From Candidatus Latescibacterota bacterium (GTDB lineage: Bacteria; Krumholzibacteriota; Krumholzibacteriia; Krumholzibacteriales; Krumholzibacteriaceae): 36,829 bases of DNA. The notes under the pieces are model-generated. The model was not told the DNA's origin, ran no database searches, and saw only the letters and a program-made list of their open reading frames with translations. This document shows positions 1 through 8,918 of the stretch, in pieces; position 1 is the first letter of the stretch, and each line of letters begins with the position of its first letter. The stretch is from NCBI GenBank assembly GCA_019038625.1, contig JAHOYU010000082.1, positions 1 through 36,829 on the forward strand, written 5' to 3'. Made by a program: the position numbers and the translations under genes.

Positions 1-2
1 GA

Positions 3-68
3 CCTGCTGCAATGGGACAAATCATCAATCTGACTGATGTTGATATCAGGTTTGTTAAGATAGCATAG
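3..68 (+). CDS. Possible C-terminal end of a plus-strand gene (partial)
   Basis: The third frame of the plus strand is open from the window edge to a TAG at 66-68 and would encode about 21 residues ending in RFVKIA. The composition looks protein-like and the two other plus frames stop early, but the piece is too short to assign to a family. It would be convergent with the GAF protein, with about 37 bases between the stops. It could equally be chance. Confidence 0.3.
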   Translation, partial: PAAMGQIINLTDVDIRFVKIA

Positions 69-105
69 CGTGGTCGGGAGGGCAACTATGAATGGAGACT
101 ATCCA

Positions 106-2391
106 TCAATCAGCTTTCAGCTTCGATTTTGCGTCACTGATAAGGTCAGAGGCAGTCTCGGAGTTACCCGGATAAAGAGAAAACGCGCTGACTGGACTGA
201 ATCTTTCACGTTCAAACAATCCTTTTTTCTCAAGGATCCCGCTGATCAGCCCCAGTATCCTTTCCTCCAGGTCCCCTATCCTCTGAAAACTCTCTAATGA
301 TATGATTCCGAAGATATCAGTCTCCATCCACGAAAAATAGTCAGTTCTTCTTGCGGAGTTCCTAACACTTTTACTCAACATGTTAATAAGATCGAGCGCA
401 TGGTGTGAGGATACACTATAGTATTCGTTCAACCCGACTATCTTGAAAAGGGTGACAGTGAATCCATGATGATATCTTTCAGCCCTTTCGATCTCTTCCT
501 TGATTCTCTCAATGAAGATCTTCTGGTTTGATTTTAGAAGATCATTGAAGCTGGACGGCTCCTTCTTGTCAGAAAGAGATTTCTTCTGCTTCAGGATCGG
601 AGTGAGTATGTCTCGTACTTTGTCAAGGAGACCAAGCTCCTGCTTTCCGAACACGGTCGAATCCAGAGGAGTCTCGGGTGTTTTGCTGTATCCGTTAAAT
701 ACCGCAGTGAAATCATCAGAGATGAAAAACGGATAGGATATCACTGATGTGTATGAAGGAATCTTGTCGAAAGTCCCGATATCACTTTTCAGAAAACTCG
801 TACATTCTGGTTTTAAGTGTTTCATAGACCGTTCTCTAAGTTCATTGTCAAACTTGACATCAGTTTCCCTGTCTAATTCGTTCTGTGGGAATCCGAAATA
901 AGATATTTCTTCACCAGAAGCACTTTTGAAGTAAAAACTTCCCATTGAAGCATTGATCACAGAAGCGACAACACCAGGAATATGCTTCAACCTTGCATTT
1001 ACGTCATCTACGCCCATGAGATAGGGTGTGAGAGCTGATAGTTCTTCATATCTTTTCAATTTCCTCTGTTGTTTTAGCTCCCTGAGTTGTGCATATGCGA
1101 AAAATCCGACCTGGAATCTCAAGGTATCTTTAAGTCTCATAAATTGCTCGAGAGATTCGAGTTTAGAAAATTCCATGACCAATACACCAAGTGGTGTGTT
1201 ATGTACAAGTGGAAGATAGATAGATGTAATCGAATCCCCACTCTCCTTGATCTGAAGAGACGGATCATGTGTCGCCTCAGTCAGAATTATTTCTTTGCCC
1301 GTAAGATAAGCTCTTGCCAGACTTCCCTTTAGGCAATGTATGCGTGGAGCCACTTCTTCCAACTGTTCGTACTGATCACTACCCCCCAATATGAGCCAGT
1401 CTCCTTCATCAGTAGCCGTATATATGGTGACCGTATCTGCATCCAGTTCCTGACAAAGCGTCTTGCAAAGTCCTGAAAATTTTTGATGGAAACCGATATC
1501 GGATTTGAAAAGAGATTCCAGAAAATTCCTTATCTCGAATTCTTTTTCCCTTATCCCTCTCGTGTCTATTCTAAGATGTTGATCAAGTATTGGCGCTATC
1601 TTTTCGGCTAGAAGGTCTATAGATTCAACATCTGTTTTCGTGAGTAAACGCTCGTCCCTGTCAGTTGAGATATTCAATACACCAATCAGTTTATCTTCGA
1701 ATATCAGAGGCGCTGAAATAGCACTCTGAATATTTTCTCTTTCACGCCCATGGGCATAAAACTGGCTGTCTACAATATTTTCTAATAGTCTGGTGCTCTT
1801 TTCCTCTGCTACCTTTCCTGCAATCCCTTCACCTATTTTCTGCCTGGTGTTACTCACCACCTCCGGACTCAATCCTGTAGCATACCCTATATATAGTTCG
1901 CTGGTCTCTTCCGAGCATAACATGATGGAGCCTGAAGATGCCTGAACGGCTCTGACGGAGATCTCAAGTAACCACCGGAGAAGCCTTTCTCTATCCGTTA
2001 TTCGCTTGATATATTTCAAGGCCATTTCGAGGTGTTCCGGCCAGGGGGGCCTCTTATTATCATTGTTAGCCGTATCTGTAACCAGGTGATTCACCGCCTC
2101 GGATGGATTGATGATTCTTAGATCATCATTTTTAAGTATAAGTACCTCTTCTTTGAATTGGTGCCGCTCGTCGGTTACTATGATATAATCAGCTTTTCTG
2201 AAGGCATCTACGAATGAACGATCCGTAAAAACAGGAATTCCTATGATCTCAGCTATCTCAAGTCCTATTGCTCTGGGATCTTTGTCATATATACCGATTA
2301 TGTGGTAAACAGGATTACGATGAAACTCACTTAGAATATTGAGTTCCTTTTCGCCGCCACCAAGAATGGCAATATTCTTGACCGTCTTCAC
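106..2391 (-). CDS. Multidomain sensor: Rossmann-like + GAF repeats + degenerate GGDEF-like domain
   Basis: A 761-residue soluble protein with no visible membrane segment. Residues 1-110 look like a nucleotide-binding Rossmann fold (ILGGGEKEL near the N-terminus, then alternating beta strands and helices). Residues about 125-275 are a clear GAF domain (GEGIAGKVAE, SAISAPLIFEDKLIGVLNI). A second GAF-like domain lies at about 300-425 and a more diverged one at about 440-620. Residues about 635-761 resemble a diguanylate cyclase fold, but METDIF stands where GGDEF is expected, so cyclase activity is unlikely. The GTG start is supported by GAGAGG about nine bases upstream. It follows mutS by 65 bases that hold a perfect inverted repeat. 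A role in sensing a small ligand or redox state is inference; the partner is unknown. Confidence 0.75.
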   Translation of the reverse strand: MKTVKNIAILGGGEKELNILSEFHRNPVYHIIGIYDKDPRAIGLEIAEIIGIPVFTDRSFVDAFRKADYIIVTDERHQFKEEVLILKNDDLRIINPSEAVNHLVTDTANNDNKRPPWPEHLEMALKYIKRITDRERLLRWLLEISVRAVQASSGSIMLCSEETSELYIGYATGLSPEVVSNTRQKIGEGIAGKVAEEKSTRLLENIVDSQFYAHGRERENIQSAISAPLIFEDKLIGVLNISTDRDERLLTKTDVESIDLLAEKIAPILDQHLRIDTRGIREKEFEIRNFLESLFKSDIGFHQKFSGLCKTLCQELDADTVTIYTATDEGDWLILGGSDQYEQLEEVAPRIHCLKGSLARAYLTGKEIILTEATHDPSLQIKESGDSITSIYLPLVHNTPLGVLVMEFSKLESLEQFMRLKDTLRFQVGFFAYAQLRELKQQRKLKRYEELSALTPYLMGVDDVNARLKHIPGVVASVINASMGSFYFKSASGEEISYFGFPQNELDRETDVKFDNELRERSMKHLKPECTSFLKSDIGTFDKIPSYTSVISYPFFISDDFTAVFNGYSKTPETPLDSTVFGKQELGLLDKVRDILTPILKQKKSLSDKKEPSSFNDLLKSNQKIFIERIKEEIERAERYHHGFTVTLFKIVGLNEYYSVSSHHALDLINMLSKSVRNSARRTDYFSWMETDIFGIISLESFQRIGDLEERILGLISGILEKKGLFERERFSPVSAFSLYPGNSETASDLISDAKSKLKAD

Positions 2392-2406
2392 GATAATGCA
2401 CCTCTC

Positions 2407-2427
2407 GAATTAATCCGCTATTAATTC
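2407..2427. repeat. Perfect inverted repeat upstream of the GAF protein (candidate operator)
   Basis: Eight-base arms (GAATTAAT and ATTAATTC) surround a five-base spacer. It lies 16 bases upstream of the GTG start of the GAF protein and 30 bases downstream of the mutS stop. There is no T-run after it on the minus strand, so it is not a standard terminator. It could bind a dimeric regulator or fold near the ribosome binding site. Function is inferred from position only. Confidence 0.45.
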
Positions 2428-2456
2428 AAGCAAGACTTAAGCCAGACGTCAAAACA

Positions 2457-5030
2457 TTAGTTATCTTTTGATATTCTATGGAGTTTCGCAAGAAGTTGAA
2501 GGGCATCCAACGGTGTTATTCTGTCAGGATCGATTCCCTTCAGTATTTCGCGAATGGGGTCAGGCTCCTTAAAAAGGGAGGCTTGCACGTGCCTGTAATT
2601 GTCATTAACGCTGGACGTTACATGGTTTGCTTCAAGTTCTTTGAAGCGCTGCCAGGCACTCTTTATGATGCTGTCTGGAAGACCGGCGAGTTGGGCGACA
2701 TGTATTCCGTAACTTTTGTCACTTTTTCCTTCCAGTATCCTGTACAGGAAAATCACATTATCTCCCCATTCCTTTACTTCGACACGCATATTCTTCAATC
2801 TAGGATATTTATCGGATAATGAAGTCAACTCGTGAAAATGCGTAGCAAAAAGGGTCCGAGGCCTCCTCGACTTATTTTCAAGAAGATATTCTGTGACTGC
2901 CCATGCGATACTAAGGCCATCAATGGTACTTGTACCCCTTCCGATCTCGTCAAGGAGAACAAGACTTTTCGACGAACAGTTATTCAGAATCCTGGCAGTC
3001 TCACCCATCTCAACGAGAAAAGTACTCTGTCCGCGTGCCAGGTTATCACTTGATCCAACCCGCGTAAAGATTCGATCCATTATCCCAATCCGCGCGCGTG
3101 ATGCCGGAACGAAGCTTCCCATCTGAGCCATTATCGCGATCAGTGCAGCCTGGCGTATATATGTAGATTTACCCCCCATATTCGGCCCGGTTATAAGAAG
3201 AAGCTGTCTTTCGTCTGGTCTTATATTTATTTCGTTGGGTATAAACGATTTTCCAGAAATCGCTTCCACTACTGGATGCCTTCCCGCAGATACAACAAGA
3301 TCCTCTGAATCATCTACTACAGGCATGCAGAAATTCCTGTCTATAGCCAGATCTGCCAGTGACGATAAGACATCCAGTATCGAGACAGCCTGAGCGACCT
3401 TCTGCAGAATATGACTTCTGGCCGAGATCTCTGAACAGACCCTGGAGAAGATCTCCTTTTCAAGTTCTATTCGCCTGACATCCGCTGTGAGTATCTGTGT
3501 CTCACGTTCTTTTAGTTTCTCTGTCACATACCTTTGAGATGCTACCAGGGATTGTTTAGCTGAATAATCTTCCGGTATTTTCGATTCATGAATCCTTGAT
3601 ACCTCAATATAGTATCCGAACACTTTATTGAATCCGACTTTTAGAGAGGGTATCCCTGTCCGTTCCCGTTCCTGCCGTTGAAGATCGGCTATCCACTGTC
3701 GGCCATTTTCCGAATCATCTATCAGTATGTCGAGAGCAGAGTCGAAGCCTGTTCGGATAAATCCACCATCCTTCATCCTGGAGGGAGCTTCCGGATCGAT
3801 GCTGTCCTTGATAAGGTCGGAGATATTGTTGGGTTGAGACGCAATATCAATGTTTTCCCTTACTACCTTAGCATCGAAACTGGAGCATTTCTCGATTATT
3901 TCCGGAATCCTCGATAATGCATCCGCAAGGTAAAGAAGCTCTCTGGGAGACGCCCTTCCGGTAGTAACCCTTGAGATGATCCTTTCGATGTCGGGAAATC
4001 CAACTAAAGAAGACCTCAGTGATCTCATCATGATCTGGTCGGATATGATAGAGGATATTCCTTCGAGTCTTCTATTAATCACTTCAATTATCCTCGAAGG
4101 GTGCATCATCCAACTCCGGAGACACCTGCCTCCTCCCGAAGTCTTTGTTCTATCCATATGGTGTATTAGAGTCGTTTCAGGAGAATCTCCACGAACTGGT
4201 TCGGTGAGTTCAAGGTTTCTGGCCGTTTCCGCGTCGAGAAAAAGCGTATCTTCCGGCACAATAAGTAGAATATTCGAGAGATGTGCCATATCATTGTTCC
4301 TGAGGTCCTTTATATGCCTTAAAAGAGAGCCTGCCGATATTACAGCTAGTTTCCTGCCTTCAATACCAAAGCAGGAAAGGTTATTTACCCCAAAATGTTT
4401 CTTCAACTCTTCTTCGGCTTCTTTTTCATTAAAGAGATACCCGGGGGCGCTTTCGACAGAACATCCAGGACTATTTTCAAGAATCAGGGTGCTGAGTAAA
4501 TCTTCGCCTTCAGGGATTATTGATTCACGGACCTGGAAACCACTTATCAGGTTCTCTACAATCTGTTTCGAATCTTCAGCTACCCTGAATTCTCCAGTAG
4601 AAAGGTCTATCAGCGAAAACCCATAGTTTTCACCTTTCGAGACAATCGACATTATATAGTTATTTTCCTTTTCCTGGAGAGTTGAAGGTTCCAGCGTCGT
4701 CCCCGGTGTGATTATATCAGTGACCTCTCTCTTGACGATCCCCTTTCCCTCTCCCGGCAGCTCGACCTGGTCGCATATAATGACTTTTTCACCATGGGCG
4801 AGCAATTTGGAGATATATGCATCGACAGCATGAATAGGTACTCCGGCCAATGGGATTGGATTTTTTTTGTCCCTTGAGGTCAGAGCGATATTGAGAATTC
4901 TGGAGATTTTCCTGGCATCCTCATAGAACGTCTCGTAAAAATCTCCGACCTGAAACAGGAGGATGCCGTCATCGTATCTATCCCTGATTTCCTGATACTG
5001 GGTCATCAGAGGAGTGGCTTTGGGGCTCAT
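2457..5030 (-). CDS. mutS: DNA mismatch repair protein MutS
   Basis: An 857-residue protein of normal MutS length. It recognises base mismatches and small loops and uses ATP to recruit downstream repair. The mismatch-reading Phe-x-Glu motif is present (FYE at residues 31-33, in GDFYETF). The C-terminal ABC-type ATPase has a Walker A motif GPNMGGKST near residue 615, followed by LLDEIGRGTST (Walker B) and FATHFHEL. The ATG directly follows the TAA of the TPR-SPOR gene (TAAATG), which indicates translational coupling within the mtaB-to-mutS operon. No mutL is visible in the window. The neighbours downstream (GAF protein) and upstream (envelope genes) do not suggest a repair-specific operon. Confidence 0.98.
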   Translation of the reverse strand: MSPKATPLMTQYQEIRDRYDDGILLFQVGDFYETFYEDARKISRILNIALTSRDKKNPIPLAGVPIHAVDAYISKLLAHGEKVIICDQVELPGEGKGIVKREVTDIITPGTTLEPSTLQEKENNYIMSIVSKGENYGFSLIDLSTGEFRVAEDSKQIVENLISGFQVRESIIPEGEDLLSTLILENSPGCSVESAPGYLFNEKEAEEELKKHFGVNNLSCFGIEGRKLAVISAGSLLRHIKDLRNNDMAHLSNILLIVPEDTLFLDAETARNLELTEPVRGDSPETTLIHHMDRTKTSGGGRCLRSWMMHPSRIIEVINRRLEGISSIISDQIMMRSLRSSLVGFPDIERIISRVTTGRASPRELLYLADALSRIPEIIEKCSSFDAKVVRENIDIASQPNNISDLIKDSIDPEAPSRMKDGGFIRTGFDSALDILIDDSENGRQWIADLQRQERERTGIPSLKVGFNKVFGYYIEVSRIHESKIPEDYSAKQSLVASQRYVTEKLKERETQILTADVRRIELEKEIFSRVCSEISARSHILQKVAQAVSILDVLSSLADLAIDRNFCMPVVDDSEDLVVSAGRHPVVEAISGKSFIPNEINIRPDERQLLLITGPNMGGKSTYIRQAALIAIMAQMGSFVPASRARIGIMDRIFTRVGSSDNLARGQSTFLVEMGETARILNNCSSKSLVLLDEIGRGTSTIDGLSIAWAVTEYLLENKSRRPRTLFATHFHELTSLSDKYPRLKNMRVEVKEWGDNVIFLYRILEGKSDKSYGIHVAQLAGLPDSIIKSAWQRFKELEANHVTSSVNDNYRHVQASLFKEPDPIREILKGIDPDRITPLDALQLLAKLHRISKDN

Positions 5031-6170
5031 TTATTCGAGAGGAAGGACTTTGCTCGAGTATCCGGTCTGTTCCATGAATCTCAACGCGTCAGCTTCGGCC
5101 TTTTCACGAGTCGGGTATCTACCGACCCTTACCCTGTACCATATTCTGCCTCTGCTCTCGCTCGATTCCACTCTAAGGCCCTCGACGGCTTCTCTGAGTT
5201 CTGCGGCAAAGATCTCGGCGTTTTCTCTCACGCTGAACGCGCCGAATTGTAACGTATAGAGCTGATCGGATGATGACGCGTAGTCAATAATACTTGCCGT
5301 CGTCTCTTCCCTTTCACCTCCTCCCGACGAAATATGTCTTTTTCTGCTGGTTACCCTGTCGAGTGCCTGAAGTTTTTCTCTCGCCTGGGGCGCTTCTAAT
5401 GACTCAGGAAAAAGTCTTTTCAGATTTCTGTAAACATTAATTGCTTTCTCATGTTCGCCAAGTATCTCATAGCATTCTCCGAGCTTGAATCCCGCGACAG
5501 GATTTGAGTGGCTTCCCGCAATCATCTCGAATCTTTCTACCGCATTGCTGACTCTGCCGTACTGTATATCGATCTCCGCGAGAGCCATGTAGCCCCAGTA
5601 GAGATAATCTCCCCTGTCTACCAAAGCGAATTCAATCTCCGCCCTTTCAGAATCACCCAACTCCTTGCTGGCAAGTCCCTTGAAGTAGTGAGCTTCCATT
5701 CTTTCCGAGGAACGGGAGTCATCAGGTATACGACCAAGAGTTTCGATGACTTCCCTGTAACTTCCAAGCGCATAGTAAATCTTCGCAAGTTCCACTTTCG
5801 CCTTGAAAGCTTCTCCCTTACGTCCTGAAGCTACGACCTCTCTGTAAAGCCTGACAGCTTGATCCGAGTCTGTTTCAACTGAAGCAAGTATCATCCTGGC
5901 CTGATCGAGAGATCTGCCCCTGAGACCGTCAATACTCTCTTCAATCGCAGTCCTGGCGTTGGCGTACTCTTTGCGGTTGATCTCTCTCCGGACAGACCTG
6001 AAGTTCAACGATGCTCCTTGCAGGAGGGCGGAAATCAGGACTATCAGCGCCAGAGCAAGTGATATTCTTCGGATAATAAAGATTATTCTTCCATCCTGAA
6101 AGTGTTGAGCCCCGAACAGTTTCTGCAGTAATGTTGTGGTATGGTCGACTTTTCCCCGCATGTCGAACAT
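5031..6170 (-). CDS. TPR protein with N-terminal membrane anchor and C-terminal SPOR domain
   Basis: The reading frame begins with about 28 residues overlapping the end of lapB, then a hydrophobic segment (about residues 29-50, IIFIIRRISLALALIVLISALL), TPR-like helical repeats (about 70-280) and a SPOR domain (about 305-379, YTLQFGAFSVRENAE). SPOR domains bind denuded peptidoglycan, so a periplasmic envelope or division role is likely. The first ATG (6170) lies inside the lapB zinc-ribbon codons and lacks a ribosome binding site; the next ATG is 6161. By architecture, translation should start near 6086, just after the lapB stop, where only ATA, ATC or ATT codons occur, behind AGGATGGAAGA. The true start is unresolved. 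It is coupled to mutS downstream. Confidence 0.8.
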   Translation of the reverse strand: MFDMRGKVDHTTTLLQKLFGAQHFQDGRIIFIIRRISLALALIVLISALLQGASLNFRSVRREINRKEYANARTAIEESIDGLRGRSLDQARMILASVETDSDQAVRLYREVVASGRKGEAFKAKVELAKIYYALGSYREVIETLGRIPDDSRSSERMEAHYFKGLASKELGDSERAEIEFALVDRGDYLYWGYMALAEIDIQYGRVSNAVERFEMIAGSHSNPVAGFKLGECYEILGEHEKAINVYRNLKRLFPESLEAPQAREKLQALDRVTSRKRHISSGGGEREETTASIIDYASSSDQLYTLQFGAFSVRENAEIFAAELREAVEGLRVESSESRGRIWYRVRVGRYPTREKAEADALRFMEQTGYSSKVLPLE

Positions 6171-7240
6171 ATGTTCGCAAGGTGATGGTAAGAGGAGGCC
6201 CCCTTCTCATCAAGAACCTTCCGAGCATCGATCTCCATTTCAGCATCCAGGTACGCGGCCGCCATTTTAATGGCTATAAGATAGTCGACCGGCCCGCCCG
6301 AAGCCTTAGCTTCCCGCAGGACAGAAATGCTTTTTCGTGTGTCTCCCTTTTTCAGAAAAAGGTCCGCGAGAGCAAAGCTGACAAATGGATCAGATGGGTA
6401 TTTTTCAGAAAGGTCATCGAGAAGAACCTCGAGACGTTCATAATCTCCCGACTCAAAAAGTGCTTTCTGCAGATCAGGAAGTATTTCTTCGAGAAACGCA
6501 ATGTCTTCTATTAAAAGACGATGCCACAACTGGACGGCAGCCCCACTGTCCCCACCCTCTGCCTCCACAACAGCTGAAAGGTAAAGAGCAGGTACGGACG
6601 AGTCGTCTTCCCTGAGAGCCTTTTTCAGAAAAGCCCTTGATTCCGCTTTTTCATCTCTGTCGTAAAGTATCGACCCCACACAGGAAAGGTACGCGCTTCT
6701 CTCCCAGGCCCCCGTCTCAGGGTCTATATTCGAAATGGCTTTGAGCATGGAGAAAGCATTTTCATAATCACCATTTTTATGATACAAGCGGTGAAGTGCC
6801 CTTGCGATATCTATATCTTTCTTGCGTTTGTGAATTGAATTAAGAGCGGCAATGGCTCTATCCATTTTTCCCATTTCTGAGAGATCTTCCGCTAAAGCGA
6901 TCTGGACGGCCTTCTCCTCTTCATAACCCAGATCACGTCTGACTGTTAGACTCCTGTGTATCTGAAGGGCCTTTTCGGGCATTTTCCTTTCACGCAGAAG
7001 ATTTCCGAGTTGAATATAGGCACCAATATCAGATTCTCCATTTTTGACCGCTTTCGTCAACAGCTTGAATGCCTTGTCCCTGTCTCCATCGATGAGTGCG
7101 TAAAGGGCTTCTATATATCCAGTCCCTGATGCTCTGCGTTTTCTCTTTTTCTGAAGAAAAAGCATGACAAGCAGGATAGCAGCTGCGACACAGAGAATAA
7201 TAAGAAGTATTGCCTTGAAACTGATAGTATCCATTCCCAT
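6083..7240 (-). CDS. lapB: Lipopolysaccharide assembly protein B (LapB/YciM-like)
   Basis: A 385-residue protein matching LapB length (389 in E. coli) and layout: one N-terminal membrane helix (residues about 8-30) followed by basic residues (QKKRKRR), a long array of TPR repeats, and a C-terminal rubredoxin-type zinc ribbon with paired cysteines (CSTCG and CRNC). In E. coli LapB works with FtsH to control LpxC turnover and so lipid A synthesis; that role here is by homology. It lies 12 bases after lapA, the usual partner. The start is the first ATG; a second ATG two codons later is also possible. Its 3' end overlaps the long reading frame of the TPR-SPOR gene. Confidence 0.88.
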   Translation of the reverse strand: MGMDTISFKAILLIILCVAAAILLVMLFLQKKRKRRASGTGYIEALYALIDGDRDKAFKLLTKAVKNGESDIGAYIQLGNLLRERKMPEKALQIHRSLTVRRDLGYEEEKAVQIALAEDLSEMGKMDRAIAALNSIHKRKKDIDIARALHRLYHKNGDYENAFSMLKAISNIDPETGAWERSAYLSCVGSILYDRDEKAESRAFLKKALREDDSSVPALYLSAVVEAEGGDSGAAVQLWHRLLIEDIAFLEEILPDLQKALFESGDYERLEVLLDDLSEKYPSDPFVSFALADLFLKKGDTRKSISVLREAKASGGPVDYLIAIKMAAAYLDAEMEIDARKVLDEKGASSYHHLANICSTCGEKSTIPQHYCRNCSGLNTFRMEE

Positions 7241-7252
7241 GATAATGTCTTT

Positions 7253-7573
7253 CTATAATACAGGATCCGTATCGACGTCTTCGTCATCCTCGAGAGGGAG
7301 AGTCCTGAGGTCCGAAAGCTCTCCTTTTAATTTTTTATTAAGTTTTCTCTCCCTGACCAGTTTCAGCATAAGCTGAGCCTCCCTGATCCATGCTCCCACC
7401 GCCCAGACAATCATTCCCAGAAAAAATGTCACAACCAGAACGAGGTTCATTTCAACATCGACAAATGTCCTGGTAAAAAAATGAAATGTCACTCGGGTGC
7501 CCGCGTTTTTTGTTCCAAGCCAGACCAGCCCTACGGCACCTATAAGGAGAATGATACCACGAATGATCCACAC
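7253..7573 (-). CDS. lapA: LapA-domain (DUF1049) inner-membrane protein
   Basis: A small protein of 106 residues with two hydrophobic helices, the first directly after the start and the second about 40 residues on (LVVTFFLGMIVWAVGAW), then a charged, probably coiled cytoplasmic tail (KLVRERKLNKKLKGEL) and an acidic end. This is the LapA/DUF1049 layout. The frame is open six codons further upstream to a GTG that overlaps the miaB stop as GTGA. I prefer the GTG at 7573 because a perfect AAGGAGGT sits seven bases before it. Adjacency to lapB strongly supports the assignment; LapA and LapB act together in lipopolysaccharide assembly. Confidence 0.85.
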   Translation of the reverse strand: MWIIRGIILLIGAVGLVWLGTKNAGTRVTFHFFTRTFVDVEMNLVLVVTFFLGMIVWAVGAWIREAQLMLKLVRERKLNKKLKGELSDLRTLPLEDDEDVDTDPVL

Positions 7574-7587
7574 GAATATTACCTCCT

Positions 7588-8883
7588 TCACACCACCTCA
7601 CCAATGTAGGTGAAGTTTCGTATCCCTGTCAGGTAGACTTGCAAAACATCCCCATTATTCAGATCGGCTCTACTTACGAGAACGTTTCTGAAATGCGGCG
7701 TTCGACCTTTCCAAAAAAGATATTCCCCCTTTTTAACCCTAGCGTCAAGAAGGATTTCGTCTGTCAGCCCGACTCTCGATTCCAGAATCTCTTTTCTTAT
7801 CTTCTGTACAAGGCTGTTCAGCCTTGCAAGTCTTTCCTTCTTCAGTTCTGAAGAAACATCATCGTCCATTTTGTATGCCGACGTACCTTCTCTTGGCGAA
7901 TATTTAAATGTAAAAGCTGAATCAAATCTACAATCCCTTACGACACCCAGTGTCTCCTCAAAATCCGCGTCAGTCTCCGAGGGAAATCCGACTATGATAT
8001 CGGTAGTAATTGCCAGGTCCGGCCTGATCTTACGTGCCTCAGAGACAATATCGAGATAATGTTGCCTGGTATACCCCCTCCCCATCAAAGAAAGCACACG
8101 GTCGCTTCCGGCCTGGAATGGGAGATGGATATGGGGACACAACCGTTGATCTTCATTCATTATCTGAAATATCTTTTTGTCGACATCTCGAGGATGAGTA
8201 GTGAGAAATCTCAATCGCCTGATATCAGAGTTCTCAAGGATATGTCGGATGAGACCTGTAAAATCGATGCCATCTCTGTTGTAAGCCATTACGTTCTGAC
8301 CGAGAAGAGTAATTTCTTCTGCGCCGGCCGCAGTTAGAATATCCACTTCATGAAGAATGTGAGCGATATCCCGACTTCTCACTGGGCCTCTAAGATAAGG
8401 AACGATGCAGTAGGAACAGAAGTTCTCACATCCGCGGGTAATCGAGAGAAAACGGGAGACTCTCTTGTCCTTCTCGTCAGATGTCGACCCCAGGCGGTAT
8501 GCTGCGTTCTCGTCCTGCTCCGTGATCACATTTTTTTCTCCGCCTTCAATAATCGAAATGACAGCAGATACAAGTCCGAGGTAGTTATCCGGACCTACAA
8601 TCAGGGACAACCCAGAGACTTTCTTGAAAAGACTGTCACCCATTCTCTGGGCCATGCATCCACAAACGACAAGAACAGCCCTGTTCCTTGAAAGGTCGTT
8701 AAGTCTGCCTATTGCTCTTTGTTCCGCATTCTCCCTCACACTGCACGTATTTACAACTATGACATCAGCTTCTCCGGCTGTTTGTACAGTCTCAAACCCT
8801 GAGGCAATCATCATGGATTCGATGACCTCAGTGTCAAACGCGTTCATCTGACATCCAAATGACTCATAGTAGGTCTTCATCAT
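7588..8883 (-). CDS. miaB: tRNA-2-methylthio-N6-dimethylallyladenosine synthase MiaB
   Basis: A radical-SAM methylthiotransferase that adds a methylthio group to i6A37 of tRNAs reading UNN codons. The N-terminal UPF0004 domain shows its three cysteines (SFGCQMN, VNTCSVRE, VCGCMAQ). The radical-SAM motif is GCENFCSYCIVPYLRG, and a TRAM RNA-binding domain ends the protein. The product is about 431 residues from the ATG at 8883. A TTG nine codons upstream (8910) and an ATG one codon downstream (8880) are alternatives; none has a convincing ribosome binding site. SFGCQMN identifies MiaB and separates it from the MtaB paralogue encoded just upstream. The GTGA overlap with the longest lapA frame shows tight packing. 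Confidence 0.95.
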   Translation of the reverse strand: MMKTYYESFGCQMNAFDTEVIESMMIASGFETVQTAGEADVIVVNTCSVRENAEQRAIGRLNDLSRNRAVLVVCGCMAQRMGDSLFKKVSGLSLIVGPDNYLGLVSAVISIIEGGEKNVITEQDENAAYRLGSTSDEKDKRVSRFLSITRGCENFCSYCIVPYLRGPVRSRDIAHILHEVDILTAAGAEEITLLGQNVMAYNRDGIDFTGLIRHILENSDIRRLRFLTTHPRDVDKKIFQIMNEDQRLCPHIHLPFQAGSDRVLSLMGRGYTRQHYLDIVSEARKIRPDLAITTDIIVGFPSETDADFEETLGVVRDCRFDSAFTFKYSPREGTSAYKMDDDVSSELKKERLARLNSLVQKIRKEILESRVGLTDEILLDARVKKGEYLFWKGRTPHFRNVLVSRADLNNGDVLQVYLTGIRNFTYIGEVV

Positions 8884-8918
8884 GTCCAGTACTTTCAGCC
8901 TTTCGTCCAAACAAACTT

